DNA of 64,000 nucleotides from Sphingomonas gei (GTDB lineage: Bacteria; Pseudomonadota; Alphaproteobacteria; Sphingomonadales; Sphingomonadaceae): contig NZ_SRXT01000005.1 of assembly GCF_004792685.1 (NCBI RefSeq), forward strand, positions 1-64,000, given 5' to 3'. Below, in pieces: positions 51,575 to 59,272 of this stretch. Position 1 is the stretch's first letter. Each line of letters opens with the position of its first letter. The notes below the pieces were generated by a model that searched no databases, had not been told where the DNA came from, and worked only from the letters and a program-made list of their open reading frames with translations. Made by a program: the position numbers and the translations under genes.

Positions 51575-52543
51575 TCAGCCCAGCCGATGCTCGCCCTTGA
51601 CCCAGCGCACCGTGCCCGAGCTGGCGCGCATCACGACGCTCTCGGTGGTCATCTTGCCGCGGACGCGCTTTACGCCTTCGAGCAGCGAGCCGTCGGTCAC
51701 GCCGGTCGCCGCGAAAATGCAGTCGCCCTTGGCGAGTTCGGTGAGATCGTAGATCTTGTCGAGATCCTCGATTCCCCATTTGCGTGCGCGAGCGCGCTCG
51801 TCGTCGTTGCGGAACACCAGCCGGCCCTTGAACTGGCCGCCTACGCAGCGGAGCGCGGCGCAGGCGAGCACGCCTTCCGGCGCGCCGCCCGATCCCATAT
51901 AGATGTCGATCGTGGTGTCGGGATTGGTGGTGGCGATCACGCCGGCGACATCGCCGTCGCCGATCAGCACGATGCCGCAGCCGATCGCGCGCAGCTCGGC
52001 GATCATCTTTTCGTGGCGCGGGCGATCGAGCACGCAGACGATGATCTCATGGGGCTCGACGCCCTTGGCGGCGGCGAGCGCCGTGACATTCTCGGTGGGC
52101 GACTTTGCCAGGTCGATTACGCCCTCCGGATAGCCGGGGCCGACTGCGATCTTGTCCATATAGACGTCGGGCGCGTTCAGCAGCCCGCCATGCTCGGCGA
52201 CCGCGAGCACTGCGAGCGCGTTGGGCCCGGCTTTGGCGCAGATCGTGGTGCCTTCGAGCGGATCCAGCGCGATGTCGATCTTGGGGCCCGTGCCGATCGC
52301 CGAGCCGACCTTTTCGCCGATATAGAGCATCGGCGCTTCATCGCGCTCGCCTTCGCCGATCACGACGGTGCCGTCCATGTAGAGCGAATTGAGCGCCTCG
52401 CGCATCGCCTCGACCGCGACATGATCGGCCGCCTTTTCGTCGCCGCGCCCGACCAGGCTCGACGCGGCGATCGCGGCGGCTTCGGTGACGCGCACCATTT
52501 CGAGCACGAGAACGCGATCGAGAACGTTGCTGGCGGTCGTCAT
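51575..52543 (-). CDS. glpX: Class II fructose-1,6-bisphosphatase
   Basis: A 322-residue GlpX, which removes the 1-phosphate from fructose-1,6-bisphosphate in gluconeogenesis and pentose supply. The metal-binding motifs are VVIGEGERDEAPMLYIGEKV and DIALDPLEGTTICAKAGPNA, and IYMGSGGAPEGVLA is also typical. It follows hom on the same strand with only a small opposing gene between, an order found in related bacteria. Sugar catabolism in this window may feed into this step. Confidence 0.96.
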   Translation of the reverse strand: MTTASNVLDRVLVLEMVRVTEAAAIAASSLVGRGDEKAADHVAVEAMREALNSLYMDGTVVIGEGERDEAPMLYIGEKVGSAIGTGPKIDIALDPLEGTTICAKAGPNALAVLAVAEHGGLLNAPDVYMDKIAVGPGYPEGVIDLAKSPTENVTALAAAKGVEPHEIIVCVLDRPRHEKMIAELRAIGCGIVLIGDGDVAGVIATTNPDTTIDIYMGSGGAPEGVLACAALRCVGGQFKGRLVFRNDDERARARKWGIEDLDKIYDLTELAKGDCIFAATGVTDGSLLEGVKRVRGKMTTESVVMRASSGTVRWVKGEHRLG

Positions 52544-52687
52544 CGGCTGGTAATCCTCTTGGCAGAACTGTGGTGGCGATAGGCGGCGCGTGTTGCACTG
52601 TCGAGGCTGCTAGCGCTGTCAGGCGCAATCGCATTTTCGCCACAACCCTGCTTCAGCCTCGCTTGGTCGCAAGCGTAGGAACTATGG

Positions 52688-53032
52688 ATGCTGTTACCCT
52701 TGCTGTTGCTGGTCCAGGACGCGCCGGCCGTTGCCGCTGCGATCGCCGAATATCGCGCGAAGACCGCCGGCGACGTGTCGTGCCGCGCTGCCAGCGACGG
52801 GGACGAAGTCGTCGTTTGCGCGCTGCGACACGCCGATCGCTATCGCGTCCCGTTCGTCGCACCGGCTCACCAGGAACTGCCCGATCAGCGAGTCACCCGG
52901 CTCGTCGGGCAGCGGACCGAACCCGAATGCGGGCAAGGCGCATTCATGGCGCATTGCGGCTCGGTCGGCGTCAGCGCGACGATGGGCAACGGCCGCGGCA
53001 TGCGCTGGAACGAGCGCCCGCTCGCCCCCTGA
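52688..53032 (+). CDS. Small exported Cys-containing protein, unknown function
   Basis: A 114-residue protein with a very short hydrophobic start (MLLPLLLLVQDAPAVAAAIA), probably a signal peptide, and four Cys (VSCRAA, VVCALR, PECGQG, AHCGSV) that could form two disulfides. An AGGA site is about nine bases upstream. The stop touches the stop of hom on the other strand. I do not recognise the family; the conserved-looking Cys spacing and good codon use argue that it is real. Confidence 0.65.
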   Translation: MLLPLLLLVQDAPAVAAAIAEYRAKTAGDVSCRAASDGDEVVVCALRHADRYRVPFVAPAHQELPDQRVTRLVGQRTEPECGQGAFMAHCGSVGVSATMGNGRGMRWNERPLAP

Positions 53033-54325
53033 TCACTCGCCCAGGATGTGCATCCACATCGATTCACCAACCAGGCTCTGCGAGCCGCGCAATTTCTCGA
53101 GCGCCTGGGCGACGCTGCGCTCGGGCCCTTCATGCGTGACGATCGCGACGAGCACGCTGCCGTCAGGGTTGGCGCCGCGCTGGATCAGACTCTCGATCGA
53201 GACGCCGGCGTCGCGCATCGCCGCGGCGATCTCGGCGAGCACGCCGACCTTGTCGGCCACGGTCAGCCGGACATAGGCGCGGGCGCGGCGCTCGCCGCTG
53301 TCGGCGGCGTGCTGCGCGGCGAGCGCGTCGGCGGGCATCGCATAAGGCGGCCCGAATTCGCCGCGGGCGATGTCGATCAGGTCGGCGACGACTGCGCTGG
53401 CGGTCGGGCCATCGCCCGCGCCGGCGCCCTGGAACAGCAGCCGGCCGACGAAATTGCCTTCGGCAACCACGGCGTTCGTCGAGCCAATGACATGCGCGAG
53501 CGGGTGGCTGAGCGGGACAAGATGCGGGTGGACGCGCTGGAATAGCCCGTGCGGCCCCGAATCGGCAACACCGAGCAGGCGGATGCGATAGCCGAGTGCC
53601 GCCGCTTCGGCGATGTCGGCCGCGAGGAGGTGGCGCACGCCGGTGATCGCCACGTCGCCGAACGCGGGCTGCGTGCCGAATGCCACGCTGGCAAGGATCG
53701 ACAATTTGTGCGCGGCATCGACGCCGTCGATGTCGAAGCTGGGATCGGCTTCGGCATAGCCGAGCGCTTGCGCTTCGCCGAGGATCTCCGAAAAGTCGCG
53801 GCCTTCGGCCTCCATCTTCGACAGGATGAAATTGCAGGTGCCGTTGAGGATGCCATAGACCCGGGCGATCACGTTCGCCGCGGCGCCTTCGCGCAGGCCC
53901 TTGATCACCGGCACACCGCCGGCGACCGCGGCCTCGAACTTGAGCGCGAGGTTCGCGGATTCGGCGGCGCGGGCGAGCTCGAGCCCGTGATGCGCGATCA
54001 TCGCCTTGTTGGCGGTAACCAGGCTCTTGCCGGCGGCCAGCGTCGCGCGCGCGAGCGCGAGCGCGGGGCCGTCCGAGCCGCCGACCAATTCGACCACGAC
54101 ATCCGCCTTGGGATGCCGCGCCAGCTCGGCGGGATCGTCGACCCAGTCGAAGCGCGCGATGTCGACGCCGCGATCCTTGGTCCGGTCGCGCGCCGAAACT
54201 GCCGTGACGACGATCGGCCGCCCCGCGCGTCGCGCGATCAGTTCGCCATTCGTATCGAGCAGGCGAATCACGCCTGCGCCCACGGTTCCGAGGCCGGCGA
54301 GTGCGATGCGAAGCGGTTCGGTCAT
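53033..54325 (-). CDS. hom: Homoserine dehydrogenase
   Basis: A 430-residue homoserine dehydrogenase, converting aspartate semialdehyde to homoserine for threonine and methionine. The NAD(P) motif is LAGLGTVGAGVIRLL at the N-terminus, SLVTANKAMIAHHG follows, and catalytic Asp/Lys lie in the GVDAAHKLSILA region; the last 80 residues form an ACT domain (VRLTVADKVGVLAEIAAAMR) for threonine feedback. This is the monofunctional Hom, not fused to aspartokinase. The ATG at 54325 is preferred; the longer frame runs through a repeat. Confidence 0.96.
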   Translation of the reverse strand: MTEPLRIALAGLGTVGAGVIRLLDTNGELIARRAGRPIVVTAVSARDRTKDRGVDIARFDWVDDPAELARHPKADVVVELVGGSDGPALALARATLAAGKSLVTANKAMIAHHGLELARAAESANLALKFEAAVAGGVPVIKGLREGAAANVIARVYGILNGTCNFILSKMEAEGRDFSEILGEAQALGYAEADPSFDIDGVDAAHKLSILASVAFGTQPAFGDVAITGVRHLLAADIAEAAALGYRIRLLGVADSGPHGLFQRVHPHLVPLSHPLAHVIGSTNAVVAEGNFVGRLLFQGAGAGDGPTASAVVADLIDIARGEFGPPYAMPADALAAQHAADSGERRARAYVRLTVADKVGVLAEIAAAMRDAGVSIESLIQRGANPDGSVLVAIVTHEGPERSVAQALEKLRGSQSLVGESMWMHILGE

Positions 54326-54351
54326 TGGTATCTCACGAATAAGCTCCTCCC

Positions 54352-54449
54352 CTTCAGGGGAGGGGTTGGGGTGGGGCAGTGCGGCAGGCGGAGGTCTCGG
54401 TGAGACGGCCAGGCCCCACCCCCAACCCCTCCCCTGAAGGGGAGGGGCG
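54352..54449. repeat. Long imperfect inverted repeat
   Basis: The left arm carries CTTCAGGGGAGGGGTTGGGG, and the right arm carries its complement CCCCAACCCCTCCCCTGAAG; about 40 bases lie between. Each arm also has its own small hairpin. It fills the gap between the oxygenase gene and hom, both on the minus strand, and may act as an attenuator. Confidence 0.65.
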
Positions 54450-54458
54450 TTCAAGATA

Positions 54459-55409
54459 TTAATTTTTGATCAGCCCGATCTCGACGAGACGTTCGTGGAG
54501 ATAGTCGTGCGCGCTGATCGGCACGGGATAGCGATCGGGCCGCTCGGAGCCGATGCAGCCGGGCAGCGTCTCGATCAGGAAATCCGGCGCGGGATGCAGG
54601 AAGAACGGCATGGAATAACGCGAATTGCCGCGGCGCTCGGGCGGCGGGTTGACCACGCGGTGGGTGGTCGAGGGCAGGACATGGTTGGTCAGCCGCTGGA
54701 GCATGTCGCCGACATTGACCACCATCGCGCCTTGAGGCGGCTTGACCGGCAGCCACTTGCCGTCGCGATCGAGCAATTCGAGCCCGGCTTCCTCGGCGCC
54801 GAGCAGCAAGGTGATCAGGTTGATGTCCTCGTGCGCGCCGGCGCGGACCTCGGGTGCGTCGACAGCTACCGGCGGGTAATGGAGCAGGCGGAGCACCGAA
54901 TTGCCGTCCCTTACGGCGGGGTCGAACCATTCGGGCGCCAGACCGAGATAGCGGGCGATGGCGGAGAGCAGGCGGTCGCCAGCTTCGTCGAACGCCTGGA
55001 AAAGCTCGAGAAAAGTCTCTCGGAAGCCCTCGGGCTGCGAAGGCCAGATGTTGGCGGGCATCTTGTCGGCGAAGCGGTGATCGCGCGCGAGCTCGCGGCC
55101 GACGTGCCAGAATTCCTTGAGGTCGACATGGCTGGCACCCTTGGCGATCTCGGTCTTGAACGGGGTGTAGCCACGCGCGCCGCCGCCGTCTTCGACGAAA
55201 TAGCTGCGCTTCTCGGCCTCGGGCAAGTCGAAGAACGCCTTGGTCATCGCCCAGGCGCGCTCGATCAGCGCGGCTGGGACGCCGTGATCGCGTACCACCG
55301 CAAAGCCGAAGCGCTGGAAGGATCGACCGAATTGCTGCGCGAAGCCTTCGGGATCGGATTGCTGATCGGCGAGCGAAAGCGCCGGAATTTCGGCGAGAGT
55401 GTCGAGCAT
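54459..55409 (-). CDS. 2-oxoglutarate/Fe(II) oxygenase, isopenicillin N synthase family
   Basis: A 316-residue non-haem iron dioxygenase. The N-terminal DIOX-N region (SFQRFGFAVVRDHGVPAALI) precedes the jelly roll. The HxD pair is in AGAHEDINLITLLL, the distal His in STTHRVVNPP, and the RxS that binds 2-oxoglutarate in SRYSMPFFLHP. This matches the bacterial group annotated as isopenicillin N synthase or 2OG oxygenase, which has many different substrates. It is divergent from the Bcr/CflA-type exporter gene. Confidence 0.93.
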   Translation of the reverse strand: MLDTLAEIPALSLADQQSDPEGFAQQFGRSFQRFGFAVVRDHGVPAALIERAWAMTKAFFDLPEAEKRSYFVEDGGGARGYTPFKTEIAKGASHVDLKEFWHVGRELARDHRFADKMPANIWPSQPEGFRETFLELFQAFDEAGDRLLSAIARYLGLAPEWFDPAVRDGNSVLRLLHYPPVAVDAPEVRAGAHEDINLITLLLGAEEAGLELLDRDGKWLPVKPPQGAMVVNVGDMLQRLTNHVLPSTTHRVVNPPPERRGNSRYSMPFFLHPAPDFLIETLPGCIGSERPDRYPVPISAHDYLHERLVEIGLIKN

Positions 55410-55528
55410 GCGAGTCTCCGTATGTTGGGCCCAGTTAGACCCGCAGCCCCCCGCCGAACAAGCGGGCGACGTTGCGCGTCGGGCAACAAGGGGGTGACGC
55501 CCGCGCGCCGATCCGCCATTGGCCCCGC

Positions 55529-56764
55529 ATGCCCGACCCCCATCTAACCACACAGTCCGCCGATCGCGCGCCGCTCCGCTTCGGAGAGTTCGTGACGCTG
55601 ATCGCGGCGATGATGGCGCTGACGGCGCTCGGGATCGATTCGATGCTGCCGGCGCTGCCCGCGATCGGCGCCAGCCTCGATGTCGCCGAGCCCAATCACC
55701 GGCAATTCGTGATCACCGCCTTCCTGCTCGGCTTCGCGTTCGCGCAACTGATCTACGGCCCGCTGTCGGATCGGTTCGGGCGGCGGCCGGTGCTGATCAT
55801 CGCCTTGGTCAGCTATGTGCTCACCAGCGCGCTGGCGGCGATCTCGGGCAGCTTCGTGCTGTTGCTGGTCGCGCGCGTGGCGATGGGCGCGTCGGCGGCG
55901 GGGGCGCGGGTGGTGACCGTGGCGCTGGTGCGCGACTGCTTTGCTGGACGAGCAATGGCGCGAGTGATGAGCCTGGCCTTCATCGTCTTTATGGCAGCGC
56001 CGATCTTCGCGCCGGCCTTTGGCCAAGGCGTGCTCGCAGCGGGGGGATCGTGGCGGGTGATCTTCTGGGGTGTTGCAGCAGTCTCTGCGCTGGTAGTGGC
56101 GTGGTTCTGGCTGCGGATGCCCGAGACGCTCGACTCCGATTCGCGCCAGAGCCTCAAGCCAGCGCGGATTGCCGCCGATTATGCGCTGGTGCTGCGCGAT
56201 CGCGGCGCCGTCGGCTACACGATCGCCGCGGCCCTGCTTTCGGGCGGGCTGTTCGGGTTCATCGGCTCGGTGCAGCAGATCATGGAAGGGGTGTTCCACC
56301 GGCCAGAGTTGCTTACCGTGGTATTCGCCGCTGTCGCCAGCACAATGGCGATGGGCTCGTTCCTCAATTCGCGGATCGTGATGAAAATCGGCACGCGGCG
56401 GATTTCGCACACCGCGCTTCTGGCGCTGATCCTGTTCGCGGCAATCCATCTCGCAATCGCCTTTTCGGGACATGAGAATCTGTGGAGCTTCGCGATCCTG
56501 CAAGCGCTGATGATGGCGAGCTTCGGCCTCGCCAACTCGAACTTCTCGGCGATGGCGATGGAGCGGATGGGCGAGATCGCCGGCACCGCGTCGAGCCTGC
56601 AGGGCTTCGTCGCGACTCTCGGCGGCGCAGTGATCGGCGCACAGATCGGCCAGGCGTTCGATGGCACCACCGTGCCGCTCTACACCGGCTTCCTCGCAAT
56701 GGGAGTGCTGGCGTTCGTCGCAGTGGCGGTCGCCGAAAAAGGACGACTTTTCCGACCAAGCTGA
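55529..56764 (+). CDS. Bcr/CflA-type MFS multidrug exporter
   Basis: A 411-residue transporter with twelve predicted membrane segments. The start (ALTALGIDSMLPALPAIGAS) is the Bcr/CflA signature, and motif A is seen as YGPLSDRFGRRPVLII. It likely pumps drugs such as bicyclomycin-like compounds out by proton exchange; the actual substrate is unknown. Several in-frame starts exist; the ATG at 55529 gives the length expected for the family. Confidence 0.92.
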   Translation: MPDPHLTTQSADRAPLRFGEFVTLIAAMMALTALGIDSMLPALPAIGASLDVAEPNHRQFVITAFLLGFAFAQLIYGPLSDRFGRRPVLIIALVSYVLTSALAAISGSFVLLLVARVAMGASAAGARVVTVALVRDCFAGRAMARVMSLAFIVFMAAPIFAPAFGQGVLAAGGSWRVIFWGVAAVSALVVAWFWLRMPETLDSDSRQSLKPARIAADYALVLRDRGAVGYTIAAALLSGGLFGFIGSVQQIMEGVFHRPELLTVVFAAVASTMAMGSFLNSRIVMKIGTRRISHTALLALILFAAIHLAIAFSGHENLWSFAILQALMMASFGLANSNFSAMAMERMGEIAGTASSLQGFVATLGGAVIGAQIGQAFDGTTVPLYTGFLAMGVLAFVAVAVAEKGRLFRPS

Positions 56765-56862
56765 CAGGTTCGCGTCGCCGTGACGGAACGGATGTGGCAC
56801 GATTGCCGTTCGACCCGTGACGGGGGACATTTTCGCGCCCCCTCCAGCGAAGAGGATCACTT

Positions 56863-57195
56863 ATGGGCGGCAATCAGGTTCCCCCGCATTCCACCGACAA
56901 TTGGTCCGCCGAAGGCTATGACGAGGCGCAGGGCGCCGAAATCATCGAGGCGACGCAGGACGGCCCGAGCAACGGCACGATCATGACCGACATCCCGCTG
57001 GGTCTCGACGACCCCGATGCGATCGCCAGCGAAGACGAACTGACCATGGTCGACGGCGAGATTGGCGAAGAGGACGATGATGCCGACCAGGACGAGGACG
57101 ATCTCCGCGAGGACGATATCCAGGCCGATCTCGACGACGAGGATGTCGACGAGGACGATCTCGACGACGGCGACGAAATCGCACTCGCCCCCTGA
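56863..57195 (+). CDS. Very acidic small protein
   Basis: A 110-residue cytoplasmic protein with no signal. The second half is almost wholly Asp/Glu (DEDDLREDDIQADLDDEDVD near residues 77-96), giving a very low pI and probable disorder. An AGAGGA site precedes the ATG and the start MGGNQVPPHSTDNWSAEGYD is not repetitive, so it is likely a real gene. I do not recognise a family; a nucleic-acid mimic, metal-binding or chaperone-like role would be guesswork. Confidence 0.65.
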   Translation: MGGNQVPPHSTDNWSAEGYDEAQGAEIIEATQDGPSNGTIMTDIPLGLDDPDAIASEDELTMVDGEIGEEDDDADQDEDDLREDDIQADLDDEDVDEDDLDDGDEIALAP

Positions 57196-57250
57196 CGCTT
57201 GACCCACGCCCGCACTGGACCCGCGTCCCGCGGGTCAGAGGAGAAGCGCC

Positions 57251-57367
57251 ATGCCGCGGGCCGCGCGCATCGACACCTATATTGCAGGCCGGGTGAAATT
57301 CGCCCGGCCGCTCCAGCGGGTCCATGCTGCCTGTCTGGCTATCGAAGAATCGACCAATGGTCGGTGA
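57251..57367 (+). pseudogene. Decayed fragment of a DUF1801 (iron-chaperone-like / YdeI) gene
   Basis: A 38-codon frame with a good ribosome binding site (GAGGAGAA) encodes MPRAARIDTYIAGRVKFARP followed by LQRVHAACLAIEESTNGR and a stop. This is the N-terminal signature of DUF1801 proteins as I know it (R-I-D-x-Y-I-A...F-A-R-P...V-H-A-A-C-P-x-x-E-E-T-I-K-W), with several residues missing after FARP and the rest of the 130-200-residue protein gone. It lies in the 292-base gap after the acidic-protein gene and is followed by a REP-like half. Confidence 0.6.
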
Positions 57368-57487
57368 CCATTTCAGCTGGAAGGGCCGGCATCAGATCCC
57401 GGGATGCGCCGGGATGACGGTGGTATACGGCTCTGGACAACCCTATTTCAAATGATACGTTGCATCATAACAATAAGGAGAGGTGCA

Positions 57488-57898
57488 ATGGTCAAAGTCG
57501 CGCGTGTCCCCGAGCCGGTGCCCTTCAGCGCGATCAACGTCACGCCGTTCATCGACGTGATGCTGGTGTTGCTGATCGTGATGATCCTCAGCATTCCCAT
57601 CGCTACGCATAAGGTGCCGATCGACCTCCCCAGCGATCCGAAGCCGAGCACCCGGATCGAACGACCGCACCAGCTCGGCATCGATCGCGTTGGCGGCCTG
57701 TTCTGGGACGGGCGGCGGATCGCCGATGCCGAATTGCTCGGATTGCTCGCGGTGATGCAGCGCGACACGGCGGCGGTGCTCCACATCAATACCGATCCGG
57801 AGGCGCGCTACGAGCGGTTCGATTCGGTGCTGGCGGTGGTCAAGCATGCGGGCGTCGAACGGCTCGGCTTTGTCGGCAACCGCCCGCTCGAAGATTGA
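57488..57898 (+). CDS. ExbD/TolR-family biopolymer transport protein
   Basis: A 136-residue ExbD/TolR protein with one membrane helix (VMLVLLIVMILSIPIAT, about 25-41) preceded by FSAINVTPFIDVML, which holds the proton-path Asp, and followed by a periplasmic domain (LLGLLAVMQRDTAAVLHINT). It is short and stands alone: no ExbB or TonB gene is near. AGGAGAGG gives a strong start; the longer frame from 57404 is not needed. It may serve the energisation of TonB receptors such as those in the window together with ExbB encoded elsewhere. Confidence 0.9.
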   Translation: MVKVARVPEPVPFSAINVTPFIDVMLVLLIVMILSIPIATHKVPIDLPSDPKPSTRIERPHQLGIDRVGGLFWDGRRIADAELLGLLAVMQRDTAAVLHINTDPEARYERFDSVLAVVKHAGVERLGFVGNRPLED

Positions 57899-57953
57899 GG
57901 AACAGCGTGGCAACGGGCGCGTTCGTCACCCGTTGCCCAAGCTGGATCATCCG

Positions 57954-58847
57954 ATGCGCCTGTCTCTGCCGCTGCTTCTGGCGCTCGCCGCCTGTTCGTC
58001 CCAGCCGAGCGAAAACGTCGTGACCGCCGCCGACGATTTCGACCCGCCCGCTGCGGAGGCAACTCCAGCCCCCGCGCCGAAGGCCATAGCTTCGGCGACG
58101 CCGGCGCCGCTCAATCCGCCGGCGCCGGGAGAACCGGGCGGGCTGGACGACGACCGCACGCCGGTCAGCGAGGCGCCGTTCACCGAGGATAGCGCGCAGG
58201 GCGCCGCCAATGTCGTGCAGACCTATTATGCGCTGCTCGGGGAGGCAAAATATGGCCAGGCCTATCGGCTCTGGGAGCCGGGCGCCGCCGGAATGGACGC
58301 GCGTGCCTTTGCTGCGAGCTTCGCGCGCTATTCGGAATATCACGCCAATGTCGGCGCGCCGGGCCGGATCGATGCGGGGGCGGGCCAGCGCTACGTGACC
58401 GTGCCGGTGCAAGTCTATGGCCGGCTCAAGGAAGGTGCTCGCCCGTTCAACCTGCGCGTCTCGCTGACCTTGCACCGCACCGGCGATGTGGATGGTGCCA
58501 CCGCAGAGCAGCGGCGCTGGCGAATCCACAGTCCCGACATCAAGCCGCGTCCTGGGGAGGCGACGCCCTCGGCCCAGCCCACCGAGCACAATCGCTCGAC
58601 CGCGCGCTATCGCTGCATGGACGGATCGCGCCTCGTCGCTGCCTTCGAACCGGACGGGGATCGAGTCACCGTTTCGCGCGGGGGCAAGGCGCTGGCGACG
58701 TTGCGCGGCGAACGGGCCGCTTCGGACACTCGCTACACCGCGAAGGGATATGAATTGCGGGGCAAGGGCGATGCGATGACCTTCACGGCGCCCGGCTTGC
58801 CGCCGATCGCCTGCACCGTCATCGTTGATCGATACCGCGGAGGCTGA
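57954..58847 (+). CDS. Lipoprotein with C-terminal MliC-type lysozyme-inhibitor domain
   Basis: A 297-residue lipoprotein (lipobox LLALAAC, Cys14). After a Pro/Ala-rich linker comes a middle domain (ANVVQTYYALLGEAKYGQAY to about 200), and then a C-terminal domain with the MliC pattern: TARYRCMDGSRLVAAF, VTVSRGGKALATLRG, YTAKGYELRGKGDAM and a second Cys near the end. MliC binds C-type lysozyme in the periplasm. The fusion to a second domain is longer than the 110-residue MliC, so the role may be wider. It starts 55 bases after the ExbD gene. Confidence 0.8.
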   Translation: MRLSLPLLLALAACSSQPSENVVTAADDFDPPAAEATPAPAPKAIASATPAPLNPPAPGEPGGLDDDRTPVSEAPFTEDSAQGAANVVQTYYALLGEAKYGQAYRLWEPGAAGMDARAFAASFARYSEYHANVGAPGRIDAGAGQRYVTVPVQVYGRLKEGARPFNLRVSLTLHRTGDVDGATAEQRRWRIHSPDIKPRPGEATPSAQPTEHNRSTARYRCMDGSRLVAAFEPDGDRVTVSRGGKALATLRGERAASDTRYTAKGYELRGKGDAMTFTAPGLPPIACTVIVDRYRGG

Positions 58848-58879
58848 CCTTCGACCGTCAGTTGCGCTAAGGTTCGGCG

Positions 58880-59272
58880 ATGACGCCTTACATCAGCACG
58901 ATCACCGCCGGTCCCGAGGACATCGACATCCTCGGCCACGTCAACAATGCGGTCTGGGTAAAGTGGATCCAGGATGTCGCCGTGGCGCATTGGCACGCGA
59001 TCGCCGCGCCCGAACATCACGCGGCTTATATCTGGGTGATCACCCGGCACGAGATCGACTATCGCGGCAGCGTGGTCGAGGGCGAGACGGTGACCGCGGA
59101 GACCTGGGTGAGCGAACCACCCAAGGGCGCGCGGTTCAATCGCTATATGAAATTCACCGGCGCCGACGGGAAGGTGCGAGTCGAGGCCAAGACCACCTGG
59201 GCGATCCTGGACCGCGCCACGGGCCGGCTGGTACGCGTGCCGGACGAAGTGGCGGCCCCGTTTCTGGCCTAG
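58880..59272 (+). CDS. Hotdog-fold acyl-CoA thioesterase
   Basis: A 130-residue 4HBT-type thioesterase (YbgC/FadM-like). The active-site segment is DIDILGHVNNAVWVKW with the catalytic Asp and the HVNN signature, followed by EIDYRGSVVEGETVTAETWV and the late strand RVEAKTTWAILD. The 3' end overlaps the convergent ppc by four bases. The acyl substrate is not known. Confidence 0.9.
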   Translation: MTPYISTITAGPEDIDILGHVNNAVWVKWIQDVAVAHWHAIAAPEHHAAYIWVITRHEIDYRGSVVEGETVTAETWVSEPPKGARFNRYMKFTGADGKVRVEAKTTWAILDRATGRLVRVPDEVAAPFLA

